A stretch of 64,000 nucleotides of DNA from Saprospiraceae bacterium (GCA_016714985.1 JADKBS010000020.1:1-64000), one strand, 5' to 3'. Positions 38,078-46,217 are shown, numbered from the stretch's first letter. Notes: generated by a model not told the origin, from the sequence alone. Numbers and translations are program-made.

Positions 38078-38785
38078 TTAGGAAGGTTTTTGAAATTGCC
38101 AAACATTGACAACCTCATGGCGTAATAGCCTACCTTCCCATCGATAGCCGTTTTTTAAGCGTTCACTTACTTGTTTGTCTAAGCTCTCCTCCGGCGTGGG
38201 AACGGTCTTGACCACTTTTTGAACTGCAGGATTAAATGCCTCACTCTCAGCCTGCACCACTTCGACACCATGTTTATCGAGCAGGTCTTCCAAGTCGTCA
38301 GGTATGGATTCGAGCAGTTTTTTGAGTTTCTCAGGGTTAGTGTCCTCTCCCTTTGCTTTGAGGTCTTTGAGCAGGCGCCGGGTGTCGTCTACCACTTCAA
38401 TAATATCCATGAAAATGGGTCTGAGTAGCTTTTCTATCAAGCCGTTTTTGTAGGTCTGCAACTCGGCGTGTAGGTTATCAATGATTTTTTCTTTGTGAGC
38501 GTCGTATTTTAGCTTGCTTTGAAACTCGGTGCCGAGTTGTTCCAACTGCTGTTCGACAGCAGCAAAATGCGCTGTTAGTACCTGAAAATCTTCTTTGGTA
38601 AGGAGGATTTCGTCGTCTCCGATTCCAGTATTAATTTCTAAAGGAATGTCCTTTCCACGCATGGTAGGCTCTAGGTCATCCGATATGACAACTTGCTCTA
38701 AATCCTTAGCGACCTCCTGCTCTTCCTCACCATGAGGTGGAGGTATTTCCAATTCATCAGGATTTTGGTCTGGATACTCGTTCAT
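38078..38785 (-). CDS. GrpE-like nucleotide exchange factor
   Basis: GrpE proteins release ADP from Hsp70. The C-terminal beta domain is recognisable (FNPAVQKVVKTVPTPEES followed by GYRWEGRLLRHEVVNVWQF), preceded by a coiled coil and four-helix region (LHAELQTYKNGLIEKLLRPIFMDIIEVVDDTRRLL). The N-terminal 60 residues are acidic and likely disordered. I chose the ATG at 38785 because it leaves a normal 28-base gap after the phosphorylase gene; a longer frame opening at 38872 would overlap that gene. The product is about 235 aa. The presence of a separate GrpE next to specialised Hsp70s points to a dedicated chaperone cycle. Confidence 0.85.
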   Translation of the reverse strand: MNEYPDQNPDELEIPPPHGEEEQEVAKDLEQVVISDDLEPTMRGKDIPLEINTGIGDDEILLTKEDFQVLTAHFAAVEQQLEQLGTEFQSKLKYDAHKEKIIDNLHAELQTYKNGLIEKLLRPIFMDIIEVVDDTRRLLKDLKAKGEDTNPEKLKKLLESIPDDLEDLLDKHGVEVVQAESEAFNPAVQKVVKTVPTPEESLDKQVSERLKNGYRWEGRLLRHEVVNVWQFQKPS

Positions 38786-38813
38786 ATTTGAAATGAGTTT
38801 TAATTTGTAAACC

Positions 38814-39977
38814 TTATTTACCCTTGATATCACCAAAATAGACGTTTCCATCTGCCGAGATAGAGCCGCCAATCATGACATTTTTGGCTTTGTTGACCGT
38901 AATAGTGCCGGAATTGTTGAACCCTGAAGGTTTTTCTTCTTTAATCCTCTTCACCAAGCCTTCGATCTCCCGCTTCAAGTCCTCCTTCCCTTCCAACGCC
39001 CTTTTCAGTTCACTCCGTGCATCCGCCTGTGCATCCACATCATCCGGCTCCTTCTTCAACTCCTCATACTCCTCAATAAACAGTGGCTTCACCTTCTTCC
39101 ACAATTCCCTCACCGTCCCATTCGTCGCATCTTTGAAATCGTCCCCGATTTCCTTAACAGCATCCAACTTGACAATAGGCAAAATCAACCCTATGATTTG
39201 TTTCGACAACTCTTTGACATCCATACCCCCAAAAATTTTAAACTGTGAAATATCCAATTGATAAAGCAACTCAAAAACAAACGCCGCCATATGAGCCGCT
39301 GCCAACTCCTGCGAGCCGCCAACATCCGACTTCGATTTCCCATCGAGCAGGTCCGAAATTCCCCGCACGTTCAGGAAGCGAATAGATGGGTAGGACTGCA
39401 TCGCCTGCCCGAAACCAATAGCTTCCATTTCGATAGCGGTAGTATCATTGTAGGTCTGCTTCAGCAGTCGGTAGGCGTCCGAATCGGTGGCAGCGATGAC
39501 CTTGTTCCCAGCAGCGATAGCACCAAACACAACCTTGGACTCGGTGGCGTTTTTGGCACGTTTCCGCCAATTGCCGTTTCCAGCCACCGATTGTGCAAGA
39601 GTGAGGAGTTCTTTGCTGTACTGTCCTGATTCGGGTCTTGCAGCGAAACCAGTGGGTGTCACCTTCCCAAATTCGTAACCATAGTACTTCGTCCCGATGA
39701 CCAAATCACCGATTTCGACATCTTTTACCCCGCCCGCTACACCAGCAAGTATTACAATTAGAGGATTGAACTGCCTGATAATCCGCTCTGTGGCTAAAGC
39801 AGTGTTTTCGTTTTTTGAGCCGGATTGGTGTGTGATAACGTTGAATGAATGGAATTTGCCTTCAAAACTCCCCAACAGGTAACGGTTCCCGTCAATCATT
39901 TGCTCGGAAAGCGCAGGCAAATGCGCCATGATGGCGTTGTGCTCTACCAGAATGGGAGTTAACAGTGCTACGTTCAT
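38814..39977 (-). CDS. Nucleoside phosphorylase-like effector with C-terminal signalling motif
   Basis: 387 aa. Residues 1-240 are a PNP/UDP phosphorylase or MTA/SAH nucleosidase-like domain: VILAGVAGGVKDVEIGDLVIG (phosphate loop side), IEMEAIGFGQAM (ribose-binding EME motif) and RGISDLLDGK (catalytic Asp region). It probably cleaves or phosphorolyses a nucleoside or nucleotide. Residues 252-345 form a helical spacer (TVRELWKKVKPLFIEEYEEL, DDVDAQADARSELKRALEGK) of a kind common in bacterial STAND-associated effectors. Residues 365-383 (KNVMIGGSISADGNVYFGD) are the motif shared with the N-termini of the NACHT and STAND-like proteins. This layout (catalytic domain, spacer, C-terminal tag) is that of an effector triggered by motif-to-motif contact. 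The palindrome at 39991-40005 is just upstream. Confidence 0.82.
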   Translation of the reverse strand: MNVALLTPILVEHNAIMAHLPALSEQMIDGNRYLLGSFEGKFHSFNVITHQSGSKNENTALATERIIRQFNPLIVILAGVAGGVKDVEIGDLVIGTKYYGYEFGKVTPTGFAARPESGQYSKELLTLAQSVAGNGNWRKRAKNATESKVVFGAIAAGNKVIAATDSDAYRLLKQTYNDTTAIEMEAIGFGQAMQSYPSIRFLNVRGISDLLDGKSKSDVGGSQELAAAHMAAFVFELLYQLDISQFKIFGGMDVKELSKQIIGLILPIVKLDAVKEIGDDFKDATNGTVRELWKKVKPLFIEEYEELKKEPDDVDAQADARSELKRALEGKEDLKREIEGLVKRIKEEKPSGFNNSGTITVNKAKNVMIGGSISADGNVYFGDIKGK

Positions 39978-39990
39978 CGTGATTGTTAAG

Positions 39991-40005
39991 GGCTATTGAA
40001 TAGCC
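39991..40005. promoter_or_regulatory. Perfect 15-bp palindrome, candidate operator
   Basis: GGCTATTGAATAGCC has 7-bp inverted arms around one central base. It lies 13 bases before the phosphorylase ATG, between that gene and the small HTH gene. The position suits an operator for the HTH protein or a translational hairpin. Confidence 0.55.
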
Positions 40006-40067
40006 ATTTTTAAAAATCATTGTGGAGTTTTCTCAAAAGGATGTTCAGTAGAGAGGCAGACAAGGGC

Positions 40068-40382
40068 TTAATGCTGTTTCCCGTTCCCTGTGCCCCCGTG
40101 CTTGAGTATATTCCACACCGTTCGCTCAGAAATATTGAAACGGTGCGCAAGGGTGGTCACGGATTGTGTTTTATGGTAGCCAGCGGCTTGGTTCAGTTTC
40201 TCGAACTCGTTGGATACGGCAAAGCGTTGCAACTGGGCAAAGGGTATGAGGTCTTGGTCAATCATGAACGTGACCAAATGCTCATCCGATTTTTGCAGTC
40301 CGTGGCGTTCGCACCATGCGCCATAGCGTTCACCAAGGTGTACCTGAAAACGGTCTATCAAGTGTTTGCGGTTATTTTCCAT
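40068..40382 (-). CDS. Small helix-turn-helix protein
   Basis: 104 aa. The C-terminal third is a helix-turn-helix: SVTTLAHRFNISERTVWNILKHG; the first 70 residues are helical with several Trp, Cys and His (YGAWCERHGLQKSDEHLVTF). The family was not recognised. It is 90 bases upstream of the phosphorylase gene on the same strand and is the first gene of the block. It may be the transcription regulator of the operon, perhaps through the palindrome at 39991-40005. Confidence 0.65.
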   Translation of the reverse strand: MENNRKHLIDRFQVHLGERYGAWCERHGLQKSDEHLVTFMIDQDLIPFAQLQRFAVSNEFEKLNQAAGYHKTQSVTTLAHRFNISERTVWNILKHGGTGNGKQH

Positions 40383-40730
40383 ATTTGTCGGGTTGGGCGT
40401 GCATATAGGTGATGGTCGTGTCTGTCCCCCTTGCTATTTGAAAGCAGAAGAACGCCCAAATATTTCAAGAAAACAGGTTAACCTACAAATACAGATTTCA
40501 CCCCTTTCACCCCTTTTCCGAGGCATGGCGATGTTTGTTGATATGTTGCAGTGGCAGCGGTGGACAGGAGTTTTTTTGGAAAAACAACGGTCCAAACCTC
40601 CGCAAACAATTGAATATCAATATTTCACCCGTTTTAACGGTTGTTTTTATAAAATTGCGCCGGGATAAGTTGCCTATAACTGAATGCAGCGGGCAAAGAA
40701 ATATTTCACCATGCCATAAACACAGACATT
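40383..40730. other. Intergenic region between divergent genes
   Basis: AT-rich, no conserved frame. It must hold the promoters for the HTH gene/operon to the left and the gene at 40731 to the right, but neither strand shows a clean TAnnTTTG box at a suitable distance. Confidence 0.4.
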
Positions 40731-42152
40731 ATGAAAAAAAGCAAGTTCATCACCCTCCTGCGCACCCTCGACAAGCAGGAACTGCCCAAATTCCATAAGT
40801 ACCTGAGGCAGAACCACCCCAATGAAGGAGCCGCATTGGCCGTTTTTGAATATGTTCAAAAATACTGTCCTGAATTGAAGGACGAGAAAAAACTGGCCAT
40901 CGGCTATGCCTACCAAAAAATATTCAAAAAGGACATGGAGGAGAGCAAGGCCAATCGGTTGAACATGCTGAATGCGCTGTCGGACTTACATATCTGGCTG
41001 AAACAGTTCTTGTTGCTCGAAAAAGTGAAGTCCGGTTCATTTGAGGGCCGAACGTTCTGGATGTCCATCTTAAAAGAACGGGGCCTCATGCCCGAATATT
41101 CAAGGAAGGCGGCGCTCTTGCAGGAGGAGGTGGAGAAAATGCCCAAGGCGAGCATCCCGGACTATATGAAGGGGATGGTTGCCAACTATTATTTCTATTA
41201 CCACTTGACGCAGGACAAGCAAAAGGAGGACATTGCGGCGCTGATGGACTGTGCCAGGGACTTGGACCTGTTCTACGCTGTTTCAAGGCTAAAAATCGCC
41301 TGTGAGGTAGCCAATCGGCGGCAGTTAAAGGTGCAATCGCATGAAATGGAGCCACTGCCCGCCATCATGGCGCTTTCCAAAACCTACCCGGCGTTCGAGC
41401 ACCCGCTGCTGGCCCTCTATATGAGGGTCTATGAACTGATTTCCAGCCAGAATGGGGCGCTGTACCCGGAAATAGAGGCCATGCTGAAGGCCAATATCGC
41501 CTTGATACATCCAGAGGAGGTTCATGTTGTACTTGGCTACCTGCACAATTTCCTGGCGCACAGCATGCGGCGAGGGGACAATGCCTACTTGGCCATGACA
41601 CACAGCTTGAACAAGTTTACGGTCGAGCAAAACATCCTCTCGGAGAGCGGGGGGATTTCCGCCAACCATTTTGCCAATATCGTAAGCGTTGCTTGCGGCG
41701 TTGGCGAGGTAGCGTGGGCCAATTCATTTATTGCGAATAGCCAAGCCTCGCTGCCAGGTGACCTCAGGAAGGATGCCGTTGGGCTGGCGGAGGCGATCGT
41801 GCATTTTGAAAAAAAGGAATTCGACGAAGTCTTGGTGGAGCTGCGTGAGATAACCTATCACGACCTGCTATTCAATATCCGAGCAAGGTCCCTGCTATTG
41901 AGGAGCTATTATGAGCTTTTTGGCCAAAAAACTTCGGTCGTTTTGGATTATTGCGTTGCTTTTGAAACCTACCTGAAAAGGCAGCGAGCCCCAAAGCGGG
42001 AGGCGGTGGAGGCTGCGAGGAATTTTATCGGCATCGTCAAGAAATTGGCAGCTGGCAAGATCGGCAAGGACGCTATCCTCGATTGCATTCAACACACCGG
42101 CCCATTGTACCACAAGGACTGGCTCCTCGAAAAGGCTTCGCTTTTGCCATAA
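40731..42152 (+). CDS. Uncharacterised 473-aa helical protein
   Basis: Starts MKKSKFITLLRTLDKQELPKF. The whole protein is predicted helical by its pattern of leucines and charged residues, with no signal peptide and no membrane helix. The N-terminus (KFITLLRTLDKQELPKFHKYL... ALAVFEYVQKYCPEL) and the later TPR-like segments (ALIHPEEVHVVLGYLHNFLAH) resemble a group of proteins that I have seen only in Saprospiraceae-type genomes, without known function. The gene is monocistronic, and its end faces the Fn3 protein gene across a terminator. Nothing in it suggests a catalytic site. Confidence 0.7.
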   Translation: MKKSKFITLLRTLDKQELPKFHKYLRQNHPNEGAALAVFEYVQKYCPELKDEKKLAIGYAYQKIFKKDMEESKANRLNMLNALSDLHIWLKQFLLLEKVKSGSFEGRTFWMSILKERGLMPEYSRKAALLQEEVEKMPKASIPDYMKGMVANYYFYYHLTQDKQKEDIAALMDCARDLDLFYAVSRLKIACEVANRRQLKVQSHEMEPLPAIMALSKTYPAFEHPLLALYMRVYELISSQNGALYPEIEAMLKANIALIHPEEVHVVLGYLHNFLAHSMRRGDNAYLAMTHSLNKFTVEQNILSESGGISANHFANIVSVACGVGEVAWANSFIANSQASLPGDLRKDAVGLAEAIVHFEKKEFDEVLVELREITYHDLLFNIRARSLLLRSYYELFGQKTSVVLDYCVAFETYLKRQRAPKREAVEAARNFIGIVKKLAAGKIGKDAILDCIQHTGPLYHKDWLLEKASLLP

Positions 42153-42195
42153 AAAAAAGTTTGCCGCACAAGGCCAATCCCCGTGCAGCAAACTT
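42151..42195 (-). terminator. Terminator after the Fn3 protein gene
   Basis: On the minus strand AAGTTTGCtGCAC pairs with GTGCgGCAAACTT, followed by eight T. It lies 6 bases after the minus-strand stop at 42201 and overlaps the end of the convergent gene. Confidence 0.8.
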
Positions 42196-42200
42196 GGACG

Positions 42201-42566
42201 TCAACACATGATCAGGTCTTCGGTAATGGAAATGTTGGATCCCTCCCCACCGCATACCGTCTTGAAATAGAACTTATAGGTTCCTGCCGGAAGGTTGTTG
42301 AAGCTGGTGGTTGTTCCGCTCGTTGTGACGGGCTGGCTGGTGAAGCCCCCTTCCCGCTTCACGTACCAAACCTCGTAGCTCGTGGCCCCGGATACCGCTC
42401 CCCATGAAAAGGCAACGGAATTGGAGGTCTGCGATGTGGTGGTAACGGTAGGCGAATCGCAGTTGCAATCCATGGCTGGTGGTGCCGAAAAACCAGTCGC
42501 CAGCAGCCCAAGAACGAAGACGAAAGCGGCCAGCACTTGCTTGGCCTGTTTGCTCACAATAAACAT
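42201..42566 (-). CDS. Small secreted fibronectin type III protein
   Basis: The start at 42566 gives MFIVSKQAKQVLAAFVFVLGL, a signal peptide ending near SAPPA. The mature 95 residues are one Fn3 domain: VTTTSQTSNSVAFSWGAVSG, SYEVWYVKR, GTTTSFNNLPAGTYKFYFKTVC. Two N-terminal cysteines (DCNCD) and two C-terminal ones may form disulfides. There is no sorting tail of type IX secretion. A longer reading frame upstream to 42746 has no signal peptide, which decided the start. Role unknown. Confidence 0.75.
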   Translation of the reverse strand: MFIVSKQAKQVLAAFVFVLGLLATGFSAPPAMDCNCDSPTVTTTSQTSNSVAFSWGAVSGATSYEVWYVKREGGFTSQPVTTSGTTTSFNNLPAGTYKFYFKTVCGGEGSNISITEDLIMC

Positions 42567-42870
42567 GTTTAAAAGATTAAAATGGTTAAGCATCAATGAG
42601 CAGGCGGTAGGTACGTGTTTTCGGTACAAAGCAATCCCAAGCCTTTCAGGGCAACGCCCCGGTAAGCAAAGCCAATGCGGTACTGCCTCTTCCGGTGCAT
42701 CGTCCGAAAAAGCGAAGGCCGCTTGGGCCAGAAACCACAACCACACTTGTTAGGAGAATCGGTAGGCGAACTTTGCGGGCCAACCTTTCACCCCACTGTG
42801 CCCATCCTTCTCATTGATTATGGGGCAAAGTTGAGGTGTAAAATGGGCTGCTGCTGGGCATTTTGTGTTC

Positions 42871-42914
42871 GCAATTGTTCACGTGAATTCATGTGAATTC
42901 ACGTTGGCAATTGC
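42871..42914. repeat. 44-base imperfect palindrome
   Basis: Arms of 20 bases (GCAATTGttcACGTGAATTC and its complement with three mismatches) surround a 4-base loop. It is built of internal GAATTC and ACGT palindromes. No adjacent gene explains it. Confidence 0.75.
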
Positions 42915-43029
42915 GTTGAGGCAGCCAAAGTCAATGACCTTGTGCTTTGGACAATTGGGTGGTGTTTCCGCACCCTGCACAATCTTCCCACCACCGCCTT
43001 CGTTTCATGCAACGTAACTGCTGCTAAAA

Positions 43030-43108
43030 GGAGGATGGAAAAACTCCCCTCCTGTAGTTTAGGGTTGCTTTTTGCGGTAAGATGGAAAATTTCCCCTGAA
43101 AGCAACCC
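43030..43108. repeat. Degenerate paired-hairpin element
   Basis: Contains GGAGG...CCTCC and GGGTTGCTTT...AAAGCAACCC inverted arms separated by a short TTTAG-containing spacer. The order and the GGTTGCTTTT / AAAGCAACC words match the tandem hairpins at 14521-14613. Confidence 0.6.
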
Positions 43109-43130
43109 TGCCGAGTAGTGGCAATGCCAC

Positions 43131-43168
43131 AAAAAAAGAAGCCCGGCCTCACAAGGCGACCGGGCTTC
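43131..43168 (-). terminator. Orphan minus-strand terminator
   Basis: On the minus strand GAAGCCCGG pairs with CCGGGCTTC, followed by CTTTTTTT. No minus-strand gene lies upstream of it: the space from here to porX (plus strand) is 230 bases. It either ends a small RNA or blocks antisense transcription. Confidence 0.7.
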
Positions 43169-43294
43169 GGTGTTCATAGTCTTTGTTCTTGCTTGCAGAA
43201 TTACGCCATACTGGATTTTAGGAGCTTTGATTCAAGGGATAATGATAGTGGGTACACTAAAAAATGTCTTCTGGTCGGGGTGCTGCTAATTTGG

Positions 43295-43302
43295 TAGTTT
43301 TG
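43295..43302 (+). promoter_or_regulatory. Candidate -7 box (TAGTTTTG) for porX
   Basis: Matches TAnnTTTG about 95 bases before the porX start; no exact -33 TTTG. Confidence 0.4.
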
Positions 43303-43397
43303 TCGGAAAATACAGGACGGCATTGAGACGCAGTCTTTGCTTTTAAGTAACAAAATTTTTTCACACACATATTCAAACCTTTGTAAACCACATATTT

Positions 43398-44954
43398 ATG
43401 GATAAGATAAGAATTCTATGGGCTGACGACGAGATTGATTTGCTGAAGCCCCAACTGCTCTTTCTGGAGAAAAAAGGCTACGACGTGGTCACGGTCACCA
43501 ATGGGCACGATGCGCTGGACGAGGTCAATACCAACAACGATTTCGATGTGGTTTTTTTGGATGAGAGCATGCCCGGCCTGACTGGATTGGAGACATTGGC
43601 CAAGATAAAGGAGGGCAACCCGCTATTGCCCGTGGTGATGATTACCAAGAACGAGGCGGAGGACATCATGGAAGAGGCCATCGGCTCGCAGATCTCGGAC
43701 TACCTCATCAAGCCCGTGAACCCCAACCAGATTCTGCTAACGCTCAAGAAAATCATTGACAACAAGCGCCTCGTGCGGGAAAAAACCACTTCCGACTACC
43801 AGCAGGAGTTCCGTATGTTGAGCATGCAAATCAACAGTGGCCCCAAGTTCGAGGAGTGGGTGGAGGTCTATAAAAAGCTAATTGGTTGGGAAATCAAGAT
43901 GGACCACTCCGAGTCGGTGGCCATGAGCGACATCCTCTCCACGCAGAAGTCGGAAGCCAATTCGGAGTTCTGCCGTTACGTGGCTAAGAACTATGAAAAA
44001 TGGGTGAACGAACAAGCGGAAGCGCCCGTCATGTCGCACAACCTGATGCGCCGCAAGGTGTTCCCGCACCTGACCGAGGAGCGCCCGACCGTCATGCTCC
44101 TGCTCGACAACCTTCGCTTCGATCAGTGGAAGGTCATTGAACCCATTTTGTCCGAGCTGTTCCGGGTAGAGGAGGAGGACTTTTTCTTCAGCATTTTGCC
44201 GACGGCCACGCAATACAGCCGCAATGCCATCTTCGCCGGCCTCATGCCCGCCGATATTGAGAAGAACCACCCCACCATGTGGAAAAACGACACGGACGAG
44301 GGCGGTAAGAACCTGCACGAGGCCGATTTTTTGGAGGCGCAGCTCAAGCGCACCATGCGCAAGCCCATCAAGTTCGACTATATCAAGATCACCAATGTGG
44401 CCAATGCCAAGGAACTGAACGACAACGTCCTGAACTACCTGCGCAACGACCTGACGGTCATTGTTTACAATTTCATTGACATGCTCTCCCACGCCCGCAC
44501 GGAGATGGAAGTGCTCAAGGAGCTTGCTGGTGATGAAAAGGCCTACCGCTCGCTTACCCGTTCTTGGTTCCTCAATTCCCCGCTTTGGGCGGCCCTGCAA
44601 CGTATCGCCGAAAAGGACGTGCAACTCATCGTCACCACCGACCACGGCACCATCCGGGTGAACACACCGAGCAGGGTAGTGGGCGACAAGGATACGACCA
44701 CCAACCTCCGCTACAAAGTAGGGCGCAATCTGCAATACGAAAAGCGGGACGTGCTCGACTTCCGTGACCCTAAGCTGGCTGGCTTGCCCCGTCCGAACAT
44801 CAGCTCGACTTTCATTTTTGCCAAGGGCGATGCTTTCTTCCTTTACCCCAACAACTACAACCACTACAATAATTATTACAAGAACACCTTCCAGCACGGT
44901 GGTATCTCGCTGGAGGAAATGATATGCCCCGTGGCGAGGCTGCGGTCAAAGTGA
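43398..44954 (+). CDS. porX: PorX-type response regulator with PglZ phosphodiesterase domain
   Basis: 518 aa, intact. Residues 1-120 are a receiver domain with acidic pocket DDE (10-12), phospho-acceptor D55 in VVFLDESMPG, and K in YLIKPVNP. A helical linker leads to a PglZ/alkaline-phosphatase-like domain with LLLDNLRFDQW, the substrate threonine region in ILPTATQYSRN, NFIDMLSHAR and TTDHGTIRV as metal-binding motifs. The tail FQHGGISLEEMICPVA is typical. PorX works with the PorY kinase to control genes of type IX secretion and gliding; the PglZ domain has been reported as a zinc-dependent phosphodiesterase acting on oligoadenylates. The gene is single. Its presence implies a type IX secretion system elsewhere in the genome. 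Confidence 0.92.
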   Translation: MDKIRILWADDEIDLLKPQLLFLEKKGYDVVTVTNGHDALDEVNTNNDFDVVFLDESMPGLTGLETLAKIKEGNPLLPVVMITKNEAEDIMEEAIGSQISDYLIKPVNPNQILLTLKKIIDNKRLVREKTTSDYQQEFRMLSMQINSGPKFEEWVEVYKKLIGWEIKMDHSESVAMSDILSTQKSEANSEFCRYVAKNYEKWVNEQAEAPVMSHNLMRRKVFPHLTEERPTVMLLLDNLRFDQWKVIEPILSELFRVEEEDFFFSILPTATQYSRNAIFAGLMPADIEKNHPTMWKNDTDEGGKNLHEADFLEAQLKRTMRKPIKFDYIKITNVANAKELNDNVLNYLRNDLTVIVYNFIDMLSHARTEMEVLKELAGDEKAYRSLTRSWFLNSPLWAALQRIAEKDVQLIVTTDHGTIRVNTPSRVVGDKDTTTNLRYKVGRNLQYEKRDVLDFRDPKLAGLPRPNISSTFIFAKGDAFFLYPNNYNHYNNYYKNTFQHGGISLEEMICPVARLRSK

Positions 44955-44957
44955 TGT

Positions 44958-45238
44958 AGAAAATGATGAATGATAAATGATGAATGATGAGTTTGCAAAA
45001 CGCTGATTATAGCTCACGCCGTCAAGTTTTGTGCATGAGGTCCTTGGTTGATAAGGGTTGATAAGGGTTTATGAGGTTGATTATCAACCATTATCAACTT
45101 CATCAACCGTTATCAACCATGCACAATATTTGGCGGTGCGCAGTATAATAGGGTTTTGCGAGATTAAATGTTCTGAATTTTCATTTCAATTTGCTAAATG
45201 GAAAAGGGGGGAGAAATTTTTCAATTTTTCATCCCCCC
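44958..45238. repeat. Three word-repeat blocks after porX
   Basis: 44958-44993 repeats GATGAATGAT words. 45045-45118 has GGTTGATAAGGG words mirrored by TTATCAACC words, forming an imperfect palindrome. 45206-45238 is a GGGGGG...CCCCCC hairpin rich in A/T inside. All lie in the gap between porX and the convergent GHMP kinase gene; no gene was found in this gap. Confidence 0.7.
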
Positions 45239-45272
45239 TCTTTATCAATGGTCTAGGGTTCTGAAAAATCCA

Positions 45273-46217
45273 TCAGAGGCTAAAAACAGGAATCAGTTTT
45301 TGACCAGCCATCGCCGTTTTCGTTCCTTCCCAATCCTTCGTCATGCCAAGGATGAAGCCCCCACCGCCAGCGCCACAGACTTTCAATTTGAACAAATCGC
45401 TTTCCGTGCTGGCAGCCCACAGCTTGCGGTACTTCACCGGTATAAGCCCTCGCAGGAAACGGTATTGGAAGCGGCCGATTGCACCGAAATGTTCATAAAC
45501 TGCGTGGGGTTTGCTGCTGAAAAAACTGTCAATAGCACCCTGAACCGAGTGAATCAGCGAAAACGCAATCCGCCCAGCAAGCGTTATGCCTTTTGATTGT
45601 TTCATAAAATAGGCAATCAACGGCGTCGCCGACCGCTGTATGCCTGTGTCGAGCAGGAAGATGGTATGGCAGCCTTTTTTCGGTGTTTCGCCTTCAGCAA
45701 TGGCTTGGACATTGCTTGGCAAATTCATGGCCTGCGCACCTTCCTCCCCACCGAGCAATATGGGCTTTTGCAGGTAGCAAACCAGCGGGTCGGTGCCGCT
45801 GCTCGTGCCATGGAAGAAGGCCTCCATTTGTGCCACTGCTTTTTTCAATTCAACAACTGGGATATCTCTTTCTTCTGAAACCCAATATTTCAAAACTGCG
45901 GCAACGATGGCTCCTGAACTGCCTGCCCCGTAACCCGTCGGTATGTTTGATTCAAAGACCAAACCCTTTGAAAGTTCTTGCTTTAGGGAAGCCACGTTCA
46001 ATTTGACCAATAATTCGCCACGTTTTTGCAAATCATCGAGGTAGTCGGCGAACTGCGGCAACTGCTGCTGCCGGGCTGCCAGTTCCGAGGAGCTGAGTTG
46101 CGGAGCATGCGCCCATTTACCTGAAAACAAAGGCAACGGCACGGCCAAGGCATGGGAGCCGAGGTTGACGGTGTGCTCCCCGAAGAGGAGGAGCTTGGCG
46201 GGGAAGGTAGAGGTCAT
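45273..46217 (-). CDS. GHMP-family kinase, probable mevalonate kinase
   Basis: The start at 46217 gives MTSTFPAKLLLFGEHTVNLG, the family's first motif (K and GEHTV), and 314 aa. The phosphate loop reads IPTGYGAGSSGAIVAAV and the third motif KVCGAGGGGFILGM. A catalytic Asp is expected in FHGTSSGTDPLVCYL. These features fit mevalonate kinase, which phosphorylates mevalonate in isoprenoid synthesis; other GHMP sugar kinases are possible. No mevalonate pathway genes lie nearby. Upstream, a 100-base inverted repeat separates it from the divergent reductase gene; a longer start at 46295 would be translated from that repeat and is unlikely. Confidence 0.8.
   Translation of the reverse strand: MTSTFPAKLLLFGEHTVNLGSHALAVPLPLFSGKWAHAPQLSSSELAARQQQLPQFADYLDDLQKRGELLVKLNVASLKQELSKGLVFESNIPTGYGAGSSGAIVAAVLKYWVSEERDIPVVELKKAVAQMEAFFHGTSSGTDPLVCYLQKPILLGGEEGAQAMNLPSNVQAIAEGETPKKGCHTIFLLDTGIQRSATPLIAYFMKQSKGITLAGRIAFSLIHSVQGAIDSFFSSKPHAVYEHFGAIGRFQYRFLRGLIPVKYRKLWAASTESDLFKLKVCGAGGGGFILGMTKDWEGTKTAMAGQKLIPVFSL

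Larger units (their letters stand above)
42567..43397. other. 830-base intergenic region with palindromes
   Basis: I see no convincing gene. Frames at 42675-42896 and 43177-42899 lack family features. The region contains a 44-base palindrome (42871-42914), a paired hairpin block (43030-43108), a minus-strand terminator (43131-43168) and a candidate porX promoter, listed separately. A near match to the -7 box (CAACTTTG) on the minus strand at 42829-42836 could serve the Fn3 gene. Confidence 0.5.

Noticed and set aside
42871..42914. Attachment site for a mobile element
   Set aside because: It is a palindrome, not a direct repeat pair, and there is no integrase or transposase in the window.
42899..43177. 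92-aa minus-strand frame before porX
   Set aside because: It runs through a hairpin element and a terminator stem and has no family features.
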